Source: Streptomyces sp. WM4235 (GTDB lineage Bacteria; Actinomycetota; Actinomycetes; Streptomycetales; Streptomycetaceae). Taken from it: 64,000 nt of DNA. Where the stretch lies: NCBI RefSeq assembly GCF_001279725.1, contig NZ_LGDE01000170.1, forward strand, positions 1 to 64,000. The letters run 5' to 3'. The position numbers and the translations under genes were made by a program. Numbering within the stretch: the stretch's first letter is position 1; the number at the start of each line of letters is the position of its first letter. Below the pieces are notes generated by a model, which was not told the origin of the DNA, did no database searches, and saw only the letters and a list, made by a program, of their open reading frames with translations. Positions 36,101 through 44,552 of the stretch are shown piece after piece.

Positions 36101-36614
36101 CGACGAGGAGGGCGTCGGCGCCGCCGGTGATCAGGCCCTCGGCGTTGATCTGGTAGGCGTCGCGGATCGTCGCGTAGTCGATGTGGCCCAGCGTGGGCAG
36201 CTTGGTGCCGGGGCCCATGGAGCCCAGGACCCAGCGCCGGCGTCCCGTGGAGGCGGTGAACTCGTCGGCGACCTCGCGGGCGATGCGGGCGCCGGATTCG
36301 GACAGCTCGTGGTTGCGATCGGCGATGTCGTACTCGGCGAGGGCGGCGAAGTTCGCGCCGAAGGTGTTCGTCTCGACGCAGTCCACGCCGACGGCGAAGT
36401 ACTCCTGGTGCACGTTGCGCACGATGTCGGGGCGCGTGACGTTCAGGACCTCGTTGCAGCCTTCGAGCTGCTGGAAGTCCTCCAGGGAGGGGTCTTGTGC
36501 CTGGAGCATCGTTCCCATGGCTCCGTCGGCGACGACCACGCGGGTGGCGAGCGCCTCCCGAAGGGCGTCGGCCCGGGTCTGGGTGTCTGCGGGCGGGTTC
36601 GGCAACGAGGCCAT
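33102..36614 (-). CDS. metH: Cobalamin-dependent methionine synthase MetH
   Basis: A 1170-aa modular enzyme transferring methyl from 5-methyltetrahydrofolate via cobalamin to homocysteine. In order: the homocysteine domain (VVADGAMGTML; zinc cysteines in GLNCATGP and GGCCGTTPEH), the folate domain (YMAIGERTNANGSKKF), the cobalamin cap and binding domain with the base-off motif D-V-H-D-I-G in VRGDVHDIGKN, and the reactivation domain (RFSLGYGACPDLEDR near the C-terminus). A short linker rich in Glu/Ser/Asp precedes the activation domain. Start ATG 36614 is standard; an upstream extension is non-coding. The leader has two hairpins. Confidence 0.96.
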   Translation of the reverse strand: MASLPNPPADTQTRADALREALATRVVVADGAMGTMLQAQDPSLEDFQQLEGCNEVLNVTRPDIVRNVHQEYFAVGVDCVETNTFGANFAALAEYDIADRNHELSESGARIAREVADEFTASTGRRRWVLGSMGPGTKLPTLGHIDYATIRDAYQINAEGLITGGADALLVETTQDLLQTKSSVIGARRAMEALGVSVPLICSVTVETTGTMLLGSEIGAALTALEPLGIDMIGLNCATGPAEMSEHLRYLARNSRIPLSCMPNAGLPVLGKNGAHYPLSASELADAQETFVREYGLSLVGGCCGTTPEHLRQVVERVHALSPVAREPRPEAGASSLYQTVPFRQDTSYMAIGERTNANGSKKFRDAMLEARWDDCVEMARDQIREGAHMLDLCIDYVGRDGVADMKELAGRFATASTLPIVLDSTEVPVIQAGLEKLGGRAVINSVNYEDGDGPESRFAKVTALAREHGAALIALTIDEEGQARTVEHKVAIAQRLIADLTGNWGIHESDILIDTLTFTICTGQEESRKDGIATIEAIRELKRRHPDVQTTLGLSNISFGLNPAARVLLNSVFLDECVKAGLDSAIVHASKILPIARFDDEQVGTALDLIYDRRAEGYDPLQKLMALFEGVNTKSLKAGRAEELMALPLDERLQRRIIDGEKNGLEADLDEALRTRPALDIVNDTLLEGMKVVGELFGSGQMQLPFVLQSAEVMKTAVAFLEPHMEKTDAEGKGTIVLATVRGDVHDIGKNLVDIILSNNGYNVVNIGIKQPVSAILEAAQEHKADVIGMSGLLVKSTVIMKENLEELNQRKLAADYPVILGGAALTRAYVEQDLHEIYEGEVRYARDAFEGLRLMDALIAVKRGVPGATLPELKQRRVAKRTAPLPEQDESEEPGGRSDTSTDNPIPTPPFWGTRVVKGIPLKDYASWLDEGALFKGQWGLKQARAGGATYEELVESEGRPRLRGLLDKLHTENLLEAAVVYGYFPCVSKGEDLIILDEQGNERTRFTFPRQRRGRRLCLADFFRPEESGETDVVGLQVVTVGSRIGEATAKLFESDSYREYLELHGLSVQLAEAMAEYWHARVRAELGFGGEDPAKVEDMFDLKYRGARFSLGYGACPDLEDRAKIADLLRPERIGVHLSEEFQLHPEQSTDAIVIHHPEAKYFNAR

Positions 36615-36649
36615 GGATGTGCTCCCTGGGATGCGACGGCTGTCGGCTT

Positions 36650-36696
36650 TGCACCCCCTCTGTGTCAAGGGTGCACGCGGTCAGGGTAACCGCGTG
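36650..36696 (-). promoter_or_regulatory. Tandem hairpins in metH leader
   Basis: On the transcript strand CACGCGGT-N7-ACCGCGTG (36674-36696 in window coordinates) is followed at once by TGCACCC-N12-GGGTGCA (36650-36675); the two share 2 nt. They begin 36 bp before the ATG. I see no match to cobalamin, SAM or SAH riboswitch consensus elements that I can recall, so this is a candidate attenuator or operator only. Confidence 0.4.
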
Positions 36697-36827
36697 GTGG
36701 CGACCCCGGTGGGCCCGTCCCACGTGGCGGACTGCATTCTGTGCGCGGGGGTCTGGCCGGGCTGTCCGGATCGATGCTGTCCTGAAGATTCCCCCGGCCA
36801 TGCGCGAGGTCGGCATCGACCGATACT

Positions 36828-36844
36828 GTTCAGCATTGTCGAAC
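36828..36844 (+). promoter_or_regulatory. Putative GylR operator before gylR
   Basis: GTTCAGCATTGTCGAAC, an imperfect palindrome (GTTC ... GAAC), ends 22 bp before the gylR ATG. Its 12-nt core GCATTGTCGAAC recurs exactly before glpF (37812-37823). Autoregulation of gylR is known in S. coelicolor; assignment of this site is inference. Confidence 0.5.
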
Positions 36845-36866
36845 TACGTCAGCAGGAGGCTGCGCG

Positions 36867-37634
36867 ATGGCACGGAACATCCAGTCGCTCGAACGAGCCG
36901 CTGCGATGCTGCGGCTCCTGGCGGGCGGCGAGCGCCGGCTGGGACTGTCGGACGTGGCGACCTCCCTTGGCCTCGCCAAGGGGACCGCGCACGGGATCCT
37001 GCGCACCCTGCAGGCCGAGGGCTTCGTGGAGCAGGACCCCGCCTCGGGCCGCTACCAGCTGGGCGCCGAGCTGCTCCGTCTGGGGAACAGCTATCTGGAC
37101 GTGCACGAGCTGCGCGCCCGCGCCCTGGTCTGGACGGACGACCTGGCCCGGGCCAGCGGCGAGAGCGTGTACGTGGGCGTGCTCCACAAGAGCGGGGTGC
37201 TGATCATGCACCACGTGTTCCGGCCGGACGACAGCCGTCAAGTGCTGGAGGTGGGGGCCATGCAGCCGCTGCACTCCACGGCCCTGGGCAAGGTGCTGTC
37301 CGCGTACGACCCGGTGGCGCACACGCAGGTCGTGGAGGTCGAGCGGGAGGCGTTCACGCCCCGCACCGTCACGGACGGCGCCGGATTCGAGGAGATCCTG
37401 GACCTGACGCGGGCCCGCGGCTGGGCCTCGGACGTCGAGGAGACCTGGGAGGGTCTCGCCTCGGTGGCGGCGCCGATCCACGACCGGCGCAGGATGCCGG
37501 TGGGCGCGGTGGCGGTCGTGGGTGCCGTGGAGCGGGTCTGCGCGGAGTCCGGCGAGCCCCTCGCGACGCTGGTCGCGTCGGTCCGGGACTGCGCGAGGTC
37601 GGTTTCGCGCGACCTTGGCGCGGGCCGGTTCTGA
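36867..37634 (+). CDS. gylR: GylR, IclR-family regulator of glycerol catabolism
   Basis: A 255-aa IclR-type regulator immediately upstream of, and codirectional with, the glycerol genes. The N-terminal winged HTH spans about 5-68 (LGLSDVATSLGLAKGTAHGILRTL), then the effector-binding GAF-like domain with MQPLHSTALGKVLSAY and SVAAPIHD. The ATG has AGGAGG 6 nt upstream. In Streptomyces coelicolor GylR represses its own gene and the gyl operon and responds to glycerol or glycerol-3-phosphate. The same role is inferred from family, synteny and the shared operator-like motif. Confidence 0.92.
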   Translation: MARNIQSLERAAAMLRLLAGGERRLGLSDVATSLGLAKGTAHGILRTLQAEGFVEQDPASGRYQLGAELLRLGNSYLDVHELRARALVWTDDLARASGESVYVGVLHKSGVLIMHHVFRPDDSRQVLEVGAMQPLHSTALGKVLSAYDPVAHTQVVEVEREAFTPRTVTDGAGFEEILDLTRARGWASDVEETWEGLASVAAPIHDRRRMPVGAVAVVGAVERVCAESGEPLATLVASVRDCARSVSRDLGAGRF

Positions 37635-37647
37635 CCTTGCATTGATC

Positions 37648-37681
37648 GCATCCGGAGGCGCTTTCTCCGCTATCCGGATGC
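37648..37681 (+). terminator. Hairpin plus T-run after gylR
   Basis: GCATCCGGA / TCCGGATGC, 9-bp perfect stem, 16-nt loop, followed 8 nt later by TTTTTT. It has the most classical intrinsic terminator layout in this region and suggests gylR and glpFKD are mainly separate transcripts. Confidence 0.65.
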
Positions 37682-37807
37682 CTTGCGCCATTTTTTGATC
37701 ATCAGATGGCTGAATTTGGTCGATCGCACCGACTGGTAACGATCCGACTCTTGACCTGGTCAACCCTTGACGCCTTCTTCACCCGGGCGGAAAACTGCCG
37801 TTCATCG

Positions 37808-37823
37808 GTCGGCATTGTCGAAC
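37808..37823 (+). promoter_or_regulatory. Putative GylR operator before glpF
   Basis: GTCGGCATTGTCGAAC shares the 12-nt core GCATTGTCGAAC with the site before gylR. It lies 125 bp upstream of the glpF start. Inference from the exact repeat at two promoters of the same regulon. Confidence 0.5.
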
Positions 37824-37948
37824 ACCTACCGGCAATACGCGTTAGGGTGTGACAAGGCCAAGGACCGGTGCAGCACTCACCGAGTGCGTGGACCACCGGA
37901 GGGACCCGGTGTCCACGTACCCCTGGACGTAAGACAAAGGAGTCGCGG

Positions 37949-38731
37949 GTGTCCAGCTCCGACATCTTCATCGGCGAGACCATCGGTACCGCCCTGCTCA
38001 CACTGCTCGGTGGCGGCGTCTGCGCCGCCGTCACGCTGAAGAGCTCCAAGGCCCGCAACGCGGGTTGGCTCGCCATCACGTTCGGCTGGGGTTTCGCCGT
38101 ACTGATCGCCGCCTACGTCTCCGCGCCCCTCTCCGGCGCCCACCTCAACCCGGCGGTCACCGTCGGCCTCGCGATCAAGGACGGCGACTGGGGCAACGTC
38201 CCGGTGTACTTCGCCGGCCAGCTCCTGGGCGCGATGCTCGGCGCGGTGCTGATGTGGGTCACGTACTACGGCCAGTTCCGTGTGCACCTGGCGGACCCGG
38301 AGCACATCCGGGACGCGAAGCTCGGCCCGGAGGACCCGCACCCGCACGACGTGGCGGGCCCGGTCCTCGGGATCTTCTCCACCGGTCCGGAGATCCGCAA
38401 CACCGTCCAGAACCTGGCGACCGAGATAATCGGCACCGCCGTCCTGGTCCTGGCCATCCTGACCCAGGGTCTCCAGGACGACGGCAAGGGCCTCGGCGTC
38501 ATCGGCGTCCTGATCACCTCGTTCGTGGTCGTCGGCATCGGCCTCTCGCTCGGCGGTCCGACCGGCTACGCCATCAACCCGGTGCGCGACCTCGGCCCGC
38601 GCATCGTCCACGCCCTGCTGCCGCTTCCCAACAAGGGCGGCTCCGACTGGGCATACTCCTGGATCCCGGTCGTCGGCCCGCTCGTCGGTGCCGCCGCCGC
38701 CGGTGGTCTGTACAACATCGCGTTCGCCTGA
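37949..38731 (+). CDS. glpF: Glycerol uptake facilitator (MIP/aquaglyceroporin)
   Basis: A 260-aa channel for glycerol diffusion across the membrane, corresponding to gylC of S. coelicolor. It has six hydrophobic helices and two half-helices. The first NPA box is intact (NPA 67-69 in [10 protein letters not shown]); the second is N210-P-V-R213-D, Val replacing Ala, with the selectivity Arg213 and Asp214 kept. A His/Asp-containing loop ([11 protein letters not shown]) between helices 3 and 4 is longer than in E. coli GlpF. The GTG start follows AAAGGAG. First gene of the glpF-glpK-glpD operon. Confidence 0.93.
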   Translation: MSSSDIFIGETIGTALLTLLGGGVCAAVTLKSSKARNAGWLAITFGWGFAVLIAAYVSAPLSGAHLNPAVTVGLAIKDGDWGNVPVYFAGQLLGAMLGAVLMWVTYYGQFRVHLADPEHIRDAKLGPEDPHPHDVAGPVLGIFSTGPEIRNTVQNLATEIIGTAVLVLAILTQGLQDDGKGLGVIGVLITSFVVVGIGLSLGGPTGYAINPVRDLGPRIVHALLPLPNKGGSDWAYSWIPVVGPLVGAAAAGGLYNIAFA

Positions 38732-38808
38732 TCAGCACCGGCACGTATCGCAAGATCCGCACCGCCCCCTGATTCCGCCAACCCAGAGACCTGCCAGGAG
38801 CACCCACC

Positions 38809-40335
38809 ATGACCAGCAGCACCGGCCCCTTCATCGCCGCGATCGACCAGGGCACCACCTCCTCCCGCTGCATCGTGTTCGACCGCGACGGCCGCATCGT
38901 CGCCGTCGACCAGAAGGAGCACGAGCAGATCTTCCCGAAGCCGGGCTGGGTCGAGCACGACGCCGCCGAGATCTGGACCAACGTCCAGGAGGTCGTCGCC
39001 GGAGCCATCGCCAAGGCCGAGATCACCGCCGCGGACGTCAAGGCCGTCGGCATCACCAACCAGCGCGAGACCACCCTGCTGTGGGACAAGAACACCGGCG
39101 AGCCGGTGCACAACGCGCTGGTCTGGCAGGACACCCGCACCGACGCCCTGTGCAAGGAGCTCGGCCGCAACGTCGGCCAGGACCGCTTCCGCCGCGAGAC
39201 GGGCCTCCCGCTCGCCTCGTACTTCGCCGGCCCCAAGGTCCGCTGGCTGCTCGACAACGTCGAGGGCCTGCGCGAGCGCGCCGAGGCCGGCGACATCCTC
39301 TTCGGCACCATGGACTCGTGGGTCATCTGGAACCTCACGGGCGGCACCCAGGGCGGCGTGCACGTCACCGACGTCACCAACGCCTCGCGCACCATGCTGA
39401 TGAACCTGCACTCCCTGGAGTGGGACCCGAAGATCGCGGAGTCCATGGGGGTCCCGACCAACGTCCTCCCCGAGATCAAGTCCTCCGCCGAGGTCTACGG
39501 CCACGTCAAGGAGGGCGTCCTCGCCGGCGTCCCGGTCGCCTCGGCGCTCGGCGACCAGCAGGCCGCCCTGTTCGGGCAGACCTGTTTCGCCGAGGGCGAG
39601 GCCAAGTCCACCTACGGCACCGGCACGTTCATGCTGATGAACACCGGCGACCAGATCATCAACTCCTACAGCGGCCTGCTGACCACGGTCGGCTACCGGA
39701 TCGGCGACCAGAAGCCGGTCTACGCGCTGGAGGGCTCCATCGCCGTCACCGGCTCGCTCGTCCAGTGGATGCGCGACCAGATGGGCCTGATCAAGTCCGC
39801 CGCGGAGATCGAGACCCTGGCCTCCTCCGTCGAGGACAACGGCGGCGCCTACTTCGTGCCCGCCTTCTCCGGCCTCTTCGCCCCGTACTGGCGCTCCGAC
39901 GCCCGCGGCGTGATCGCCGGCCTCACCCGGTACGTCACCAAGGCGCACATCGCCCGTGCCGTCCTGGAGGCCACCGCCTGGCAGACCCGTGAGATCACCG
40001 ACGCCATGACCAAGGACTCGGGCGTCGAGCTCGCCGCCCTCAAGGTCGACGGCGGCATGACCTCCAACAACCTGCTGATGCAGACGCTCTCGGACTTCCT
40101 GGACGCACCGGTGGTGCGCCCCATGGTCGCCGAGACCACCTGCCTCGGCGCCGCCTACGCCGCCGGCCTGGCCGTCGGCTTCTGGCCCGACACCGACGCC
40201 CTGCGCGCCAACTGGCGCCGCGCGGCGGAGTGGACCCCGCGGATGCCCGCCGAACAGCGGGACCGCGAGTACAAGAGCTGGCTCAAGGCCGTCGAGCGGT
40301 CCATGGGCTGGGTCGACGACGAAGACGCCAGCTGA
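38809..40335 (+). CDS. glpK: Glycerol kinase
   Basis: A 508-aa FGGY kinase making sn-glycerol-3-phosphate from glycerol and ATP, trapping glycerol that enters through GlpF. The N-terminal phosphate-binding loop DQGTTSSR is at 13-20. [10 protein letters not shown] and W-Q-D-T-R-T contact glycerol. The FGGY signature [14 protein letters not shown] and [14 protein letters not shown] near residue 420 are present. The ATG has AGGAG 9 nt upstream, 77 bp after glpF. Equivalent to gylA. Confidence 0.96.
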   Translation: MTSSTGPFIAAIDQGTTSSRCIVFDRDGRIVAVDQKEHEQIFPKPGWVEHDAAEIWTNVQEVVAGAIAKAEITAADVKAVGITNQRETTLLWDKNTGEPVHNALVWQDTRTDALCKELGRNVGQDRFRRETGLPLASYFAGPKVRWLLDNVEGLRERAEAGDILFGTMDSWVIWNLTGGTQGGVHVTDVTNASRTMLMNLHSLEWDPKIAESMGVPTNVLPEIKSSAEVYGHVKEGVLAGVPVASALGDQQAALFGQTCFAEGEAKSTYGTGTFMLMNTGDQIINSYSGLLTTVGYRIGDQKPVYALEGSIAVTGSLVQWMRDQMGLIKSAAEIETLASSVEDNGGAYFVPAFSGLFAPYWRSDARGVIAGLTRYVTKAHIARAVLEATAWQTREITDAMTKDSGVELAALKVDGGMTSNNLLMQTLSDFLDAPVVRPMVAETTCLGAAYAAGLAVGFWPDTDALRANWRRAAEWTPRMPAEQRDREYKSWLKAVERSMGWVDDEDAS

Positions 40336-40379
40336 CCGCTCAGCCGGCGCAATCGACGAGTAAGTAGGAGTCAAGCGAT

Positions 40380-41987
40380 ATGAGCAGCCCGCAGAGCGTT
40401 CCCGCCCTGGGTACGCACCCGACCGCCGGTTCGAACCCGAGCCGCGCCGAGACCCGCGAGCAGTTGGCCAAGGCCACGTACGACCTGCTGGTCATCGGCG
40501 GTGGAATCCTGGGCACCTCGGTGGCCTGGCACGCCGCGCAGTCGGGTCTGCGGGTCGCCATGGTGGACGCCGGCGACTTCGCCGGCGCCACCTCCTCCGC
40601 CTCGTCCAAGCTGGTGCACGGCGGCCTGCGCTACCTGCAGACCGGTGCGGTCAAGCTGGTCGCCGAGAACCACCACGAGCGCCGGGTGCTGGCCAAGGAC
40701 GTGGCCCCGCACCTGGTCAACCCGCTCACGTTCTACCTCCCGGTGTACAAGGGCGGCCCGGTCGGCGCCGCGAAGCTGGGCGCGGGCGTGTTCGCGTACT
40801 CGGCGCTCTCCGCGTTCGGTGACGGCATCGGCAAGGTCATATCCCCGGCCCGCGCCGTCGCCGACAACCCGGGTCTGAAGACGGACAACCTGAAGGCCGT
40901 CGCCGTCTACTACGACCACCAGATGAACGACTCCCGCGTGGCCGTCATGACGGTCCGCGCGGCCGTCGAGTCGGGCGCGGTCGTCCTGAACCACGCCGAG
41001 GTCACCGGTCTGCGCATGACGCGCGGCCGGGTCAGCGGCGCCGAGCTCAAGGACCGTCTCGACGGCACCGAGTTCGGGGTCGACGCGCGCGTCGTGCTCA
41101 ACGCCACCGGCCCGTGGGTGGACCACCTGCGGCGCATGGAAGACAAGCACTCGATGCCGTCGATCCGCCTGTCCAAGGGCGCGCACATCGTGATGAAGCG
41201 CAAGTCGCCCTGGAAGGCCGCCATGGCCACCCCGATCGACAAGTACCGCATCACCTTCGCCCTGCCGTGGGAGGACCAACTGCTGCTCGGCACCACCGAC
41301 GAGGTGTACGAGGGCGACCCCGCGGACGTGCGCGCCACCGAGGCCGACATCCAGCAGATCCTCGACGAGGCGGCGTTCTCGGTGAAGGACGCGGACCTCG
41401 ACCGCTCCCTGATGACGTACGCCTTCGCGGGCCTGCGGGTGCTGCCCGGCGGCCCCGGCGGGGTGGAGAAGGCCAAGCGGGAGACCGTGGTCTCCGAGGG
41501 CGCGGGCGGCATGCTGTCGGTGGCCGGCGGCAAGTGGACCACCTACCGGCACATCGGCCGTGTGGTGATGGACAAGCTGGCGAAGCTCCCGGGCAGCCCG
41601 CTGACCGAGGACATGGAGCCGCTGAAGTCGCTCGTGCGCCGGATCGCCCTGCCCGGTGTCGCCAACCCGAACGCGGTGGCGCACCGGCTGCTGGTGGACC
41701 GGGAGCCCGGGACGCGCATGGACCCGCTGACCGCCCGGCACCTGGCCTCGCACTACGGTTCGCTGGCCTTCGACATCGCGCGGCTGGCGAACGAGGACGC
41801 GGCGCTCGCCGAGCGCATCCACCCGGACGGGCCGGAGATCTGGGCGCAGGTCGCCTACGCCCGTGACAACGAGTGGGCCGAGACGGTCGACGACGTGCTG
41901 CGTCGCCGTACCACGGTGACGGTCCGCGGCCTGGACGACGACGCGGTGCGCGCCCGTGTCCAGGAGATGCTGGGCGACAAGGCTTAG
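40380..41987 (+). CDS. glpD: Aerobic glycerol-3-phosphate dehydrogenase
   Basis: A 535-aa FAD-dependent membrane-associated dehydrogenase oxidising glycerol-3-phosphate to dihydroxyacetone phosphate and passing electrons to the quinone pool. FAD-binding GGGILG is at 40-45, SSASSKLVHGGLRYL follows near 75, and ATGPWVDHLRR and GGKWTTYRHIG are in the DAO fold. The C-terminal domain (about 420-535) is the DAO_C type. The ATG has GTAGGAG 9 nt upstream and is 44 bp after glpK. Equivalent to gylB; a strong terminator follows. Confidence 0.95.
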   Translation: MSSPQSVPALGTHPTAGSNPSRAETREQLAKATYDLLVIGGGILGTSVAWHAAQSGLRVAMVDAGDFAGATSSASSKLVHGGLRYLQTGAVKLVAENHHERRVLAKDVAPHLVNPLTFYLPVYKGGPVGAAKLGAGVFAYSALSAFGDGIGKVISPARAVADNPGLKTDNLKAVAVYYDHQMNDSRVAVMTVRAAVESGAVVLNHAEVTGLRMTRGRVSGAELKDRLDGTEFGVDARVVLNATGPWVDHLRRMEDKHSMPSIRLSKGAHIVMKRKSPWKAAMATPIDKYRITFALPWEDQLLLGTTDEVYEGDPADVRATEADIQQILDEAAFSVKDADLDRSLMTYAFAGLRVLPGGPGGVEKAKRETVVSEGAGGMLSVAGGKWTTYRHIGRVVMDKLAKLPGSPLTEDMEPLKSLVRRIALPGVANPNAVAHRLLVDREPGTRMDPLTARHLASHYGSLAFDIARLANEDAALAERIHPDGPEIWAQVAYARDNEWAETVDDVLRRRTTVTVRGLDDDAVRARVQEMLGDKA

Positions 41988-42004
41988 CCTGCTCGGCAGG
42001 TGGG

Positions 42005-42038
42005 CAGAGGGGCGGTTCCGAGGGGAACCGCCCCTCTG
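42005..42038 (+). terminator. 15-bp perfect hairpin ending the glycerol operon
   Basis: CAGAGGGGCGGTTCC and GGAACCGCCCCTCTG with a GAGG loop, 18 bp past the glpD stop. Strong terminator. Confidence 0.8.
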
Positions 42039-42114
42039 TCGTGGGCTGTGGTTGGTGTCGTTTCAAGGCTTAGGCTGACCCACGTACGCAAGGGAACTTC
42101 GGAAGGAGACCTGG

Positions 42115-43116
42115 GTGATCGAGCTTGAGGGCGTGCCCGAGCTGATCGACCCGGTCATGGTGGCCGCGTTCGAGGGCTGGAACGACGCGGGTGACGCCGC
42201 CTCCGGTGCGGTGACGCACCTGGACCGGGAGTGGAAGGGCGAGGTCTTCGCGGCTCTGGACGCCGAGGATTACTACGACTTCCAGGTCAACCGGCCGACG
42301 GTCTGGCTGGACAACGGGGTACGGAAGATCACCTGGCCGACGACGCGTCTGTCGGTGGTCAGGATCGGCGGCGCCAAACCGCGCGACCTGGTGTTGGTGC
42401 GGGGCATCGAACCGTCCATGCGCTGGCGGTCGTTCTGCAACGAGATCCTCGGCTTCGCCCACGAGTTGGGCGTGGAGATGGTCGTCATCCTGGGGGCGCT
42501 GCTCGGGGACACACCGCACACCCGGCCGGTCCCGGTGAGCGGTGTGACGTCCGACGCCGACCTGGCGCGCACGATGGACCTGGAGGAGACCAAGTACGAG
42601 GGTCCGACCGGGATCGTGGGCGTGCTCCAGGAGGCCTGTACGCACGCGGGCGTGCCGGCGGTGTCGCTGTGGGCGGCGGTGCCGCACTACGTGTCGCAGC
42701 CGCCGAACCCGAAGGCGACGCTGGCGCTGCTGAACCGGCTGGAGGATCTGATCGACATTCGGATCCCGCTCGGCGAACTCCCCGAGGACGCGCGGGCCTG
42801 GCAGTTGGGCGTGGACCAACTGGCCGCCGAGGACAGCGAGGTGGCCGAGTACGTGCAGACGCTGGAGGAGGCGCGGGACACCGCGGACCTGCCGGAGGCC
42901 TCGGGGGACGCCATCGCCCGGGAGTTCGAGCGGTACCTGCGGCGCCGTGACCCGGCGGCCGATCCGGGCACGGCGGGCGACTCCGGCTCGTACTTCCGCG
43001 ACCTCTCGGGCGGCGGTCGTCCGCAGCCGAAGCCGAGGCCCGGACCGGAGGAGTCGGCGGGCTCGCCCGAGGCACCCGACACACCGGACACGGACGAGGA
43101 CACCCCCGAGGCCTGA
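42115..43116 (+). CDS. parJ: PAC2-family actinobacterial signature protein (ParJ-like)
   Basis: A 333-aa protein of the PAC2 (proteasome assembly chaperone 2-like) fold restricted to actinobacteria. AFEGWNDAGDAASGAV near the N-terminus, VRGIEPSMRWRSFCNEIL and WAAVPHYVSQPPNPKA are characteristic. The C-terminal 60 residues are disordered, Pro/Asp/Glu-rich. In S. coelicolor the gene just downstream of the gyl operon encodes ParJ, which modulates ParA polymerisation during sporulation; position and family support the same identity, but other PAC2 paralogues exist. The GTG start has a strong GGAAGGAGA box. Whether it has any link to the PrcAB proteasome is unknown. Confidence 0.75.
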   Translation: MIELEGVPELIDPVMVAAFEGWNDAGDAASGAVTHLDREWKGEVFAALDAEDYYDFQVNRPTVWLDNGVRKITWPTTRLSVVRIGGAKPRDLVLVRGIEPSMRWRSFCNEILGFAHELGVEMVVILGALLGDTPHTRPVPVSGVTSDADLARTMDLEETKYEGPTGIVGVLQEACTHAGVPAVSLWAAVPHYVSQPPNPKATLALLNRLEDLIDIRIPLGELPEDARAWQLGVDQLAAEDSEVAEYVQTLEEARDTADLPEASGDAIAREFERYLRRRDPAADPGTAGDSGSYFRDLSGGGRPQPKPRPGPEESAGSPEAPDTPDTDEDTPEA

Positions 43117-43147
43117 CCGGCCGGTCGCCGGGGGTGTGGTGAACGAG

Positions 43148-43185
43148 CGAAGCGCGCCCCGGCGGTACCGCCGGGGCGCGCTTCG
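43148..43185. terminator. 38-bp perfect palindrome between convergent genes
   Basis: Arms of 19 bp (CGAAGCGCGCCCCGGCGGT and its exact complement) abut with no spacer, so the RNA would fold with a small loop at GGTACC. Between the parJ-like gene and mshC; likely bidirectional terminator. Confidence 0.75.
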
Positions 43186-43213
43186 TTGTCGGGGAGCGGT
43201 GCTCCCCCGCGTT

Positions 43214-44443
43214 CTACAGGGCCACGCCCAGCAGGGCGTCGACCGTACGGGAGACCAGGCCGGGGGCCGATTCGTCGTCGCCGGACGCGGCGATCTGGAG
43301 TTCGACCCAGCGGTCCACCGCGGCCAGCGCGGCGGGGGCGTCCAGGTCGTCGGCGAGGGCCTCGCGGACCTCCTCGACCAGGGTGTCGGCGGGGATGCCG
43401 TCGGGTCGTGACACGGCCGCACGCCAGCGTTCGAGGCGGGCGACCGCCTCGGCGAGGACCTCGTCCGTCCACTCCCAGTCGGCCCGGTAGTGGTGGGCCA
43501 GCAGCGCGAGTCGGATGGCGGCGGGGTCGACGCCGGCGCGGCGCAGCGCGGAGACGAAGACCAGGTTGCCCTTCGACTTCGACATCTTCTCGCCGCCCAG
43601 GGCGACCATGCCGGCGTGGACGTACGCCTTGGCCATCGGGAACTCGCCCGTCAGGGCCTGTGCGTGCGAGGCGCCCATCTCGTGGTGCGGGAAGGCCAGG
43701 TCGGAGCCGCCGCCCTGGATGTCGAAGCCCATGCCGAGGTGGTCGAGGGCGATGGCGACGCACTCGATGTGCCAGCCGGGTCGGCCGCGGCCCAGCGAGC
43801 CGCCGTCCCAGCTCGGCTCGCCCGGGCGGGCGGCCATCCACAGCATCGGGTCGAGCGGGTTCTTCTTGCCGGGGCGCTCGGGGTCGCCGCCGCGCTCGGC
43901 GGACAACAGCCGCATCGCCTCGGCGTCGAGGTGGGAGACCTGCCCGAAGTGGGGGTCGGACTCCACGGAGAAGTAGATGTCGCCGTCGAGCTCGTAGGCG
44001 GCGCCCGCCTCCCGGAGCCGTTCGACCAGCGGCACGATGCCGGGTATGGCCTCGACGGCGCCGATGTAGTGCCGGGGCGGCAGCATCCGCAGGGCGGTCA
44101 TGTCCTCGCGGAAGAGGGCCGTCTCGCGTTCGGCGAGCTCGGTCCAGTCCTGGCCGTCCCGCAGCGCCCGCTCCAGCAGCGGGTCGTCCACGTCGGTGAC
44201 GTTCTGGACGTAGTGAACCTGCCGCTTGTTGTCGAGCCACACGCGCTGGACGAGGTCGAACGCGTTGTAGGTCGCCACGTGACCGATGTGGGTCGCGTCG
44301 TACGGGGTGATGCCGCAGACGTAGATACGGGCGACGGGACCGGGGTCGAGGGTGATCGTCCCTTGGGTCGCGGAGTCGTGGATCTGGAGGTCGCGGCCCT
44401 TGCCAGGAAGGGCGGGGACCTCAGAAGCGGGCCAGGCATGCAT
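43214..44443 (-). CDS. mshC: Mycothiol biosynthesis Cys-ligase MshC
   Basis: A 409-aa enzyme joining cysteine to GlcN-Ins in mycothiol synthesis, the main actinobacterial low-molecular-weight thiol. It is a cysteinyl-tRNA synthetase paralogue: YVCGITPYD (Cys43 zinc ligand), THIGH (51-55) and EKMSKSKGN for ATP binding. It lacks the C-terminal anticodon-binding domain of CysS, and its length fits MshC. The ATG at 44443 lacks a good RBS. It follows the conserved kinase-like/DUF3090/phosphatase trio, a linkage commonly seen in actinobacteria. Confidence 0.94.
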   Translation of the reverse strand: MHAWPASEVPALPGKGRDLQIHDSATQGTITLDPGPVARIYVCGITPYDATHIGHVATYNAFDLVQRVWLDNKRQVHYVQNVTDVDDPLLERALRDGQDWTELAERETALFREDMTALRMLPPRHYIGAVEAIPGIVPLVERLREAGAAYELDGDIYFSVESDPHFGQVSHLDAEAMRLLSAERGGDPERPGKKNPLDPMLWMAARPGEPSWDGGSLGRGRPGWHIECVAIALDHLGMGFDIQGGGSDLAFPHHEMGASHAQALTGEFPMAKAYVHAGMVALGGEKMSKSKGNLVFVSALRRAGVDPAAIRLALLAHHYRADWEWTDEVLAEAVARLERWRAAVSRPDGIPADTLVEEVREALADDLDAPAALAAVDRWVELQIAASGDDESAPGLVSRTVDALLGVAL

Positions 44444-44552
44444 GCATCGAGACTAACCGGACTGGTGTTCCGGAAACGAACCGGACCTGCACTGTTGGCT
44501 TGATCGACACTCTTGCGATCTGGCCGGTTCCATGCATGTCGCGCCGGCCTGT

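Larger units (their letters stand above)
37635..37948 (+). other. gylR-glpF intergenic region (314 bp)
   Basis: No gene. It holds a hairpin with a T-run (37648-37681), then a TTGAC-containing stretch around 37751-37780, the GylR-like motif at 37808-37823, and a strong AAAGGAG RBS 6 nt before the glpF GTG. The long leader after the motif (about 125 bp) may hold the transcription start. Confidence 0.65.

Noticed and set aside
34263..36689. 808-codon plus-strand frame opposite metH
   Set aside because: MetH on the minus strand has all cobalamin and folate motifs; the other frame has none.
36615..36866. Cobalamin or SAM riboswitch before metH
   Set aside because: I could not find the conserved core elements of these riboswitches; only two simple hairpins are visible.
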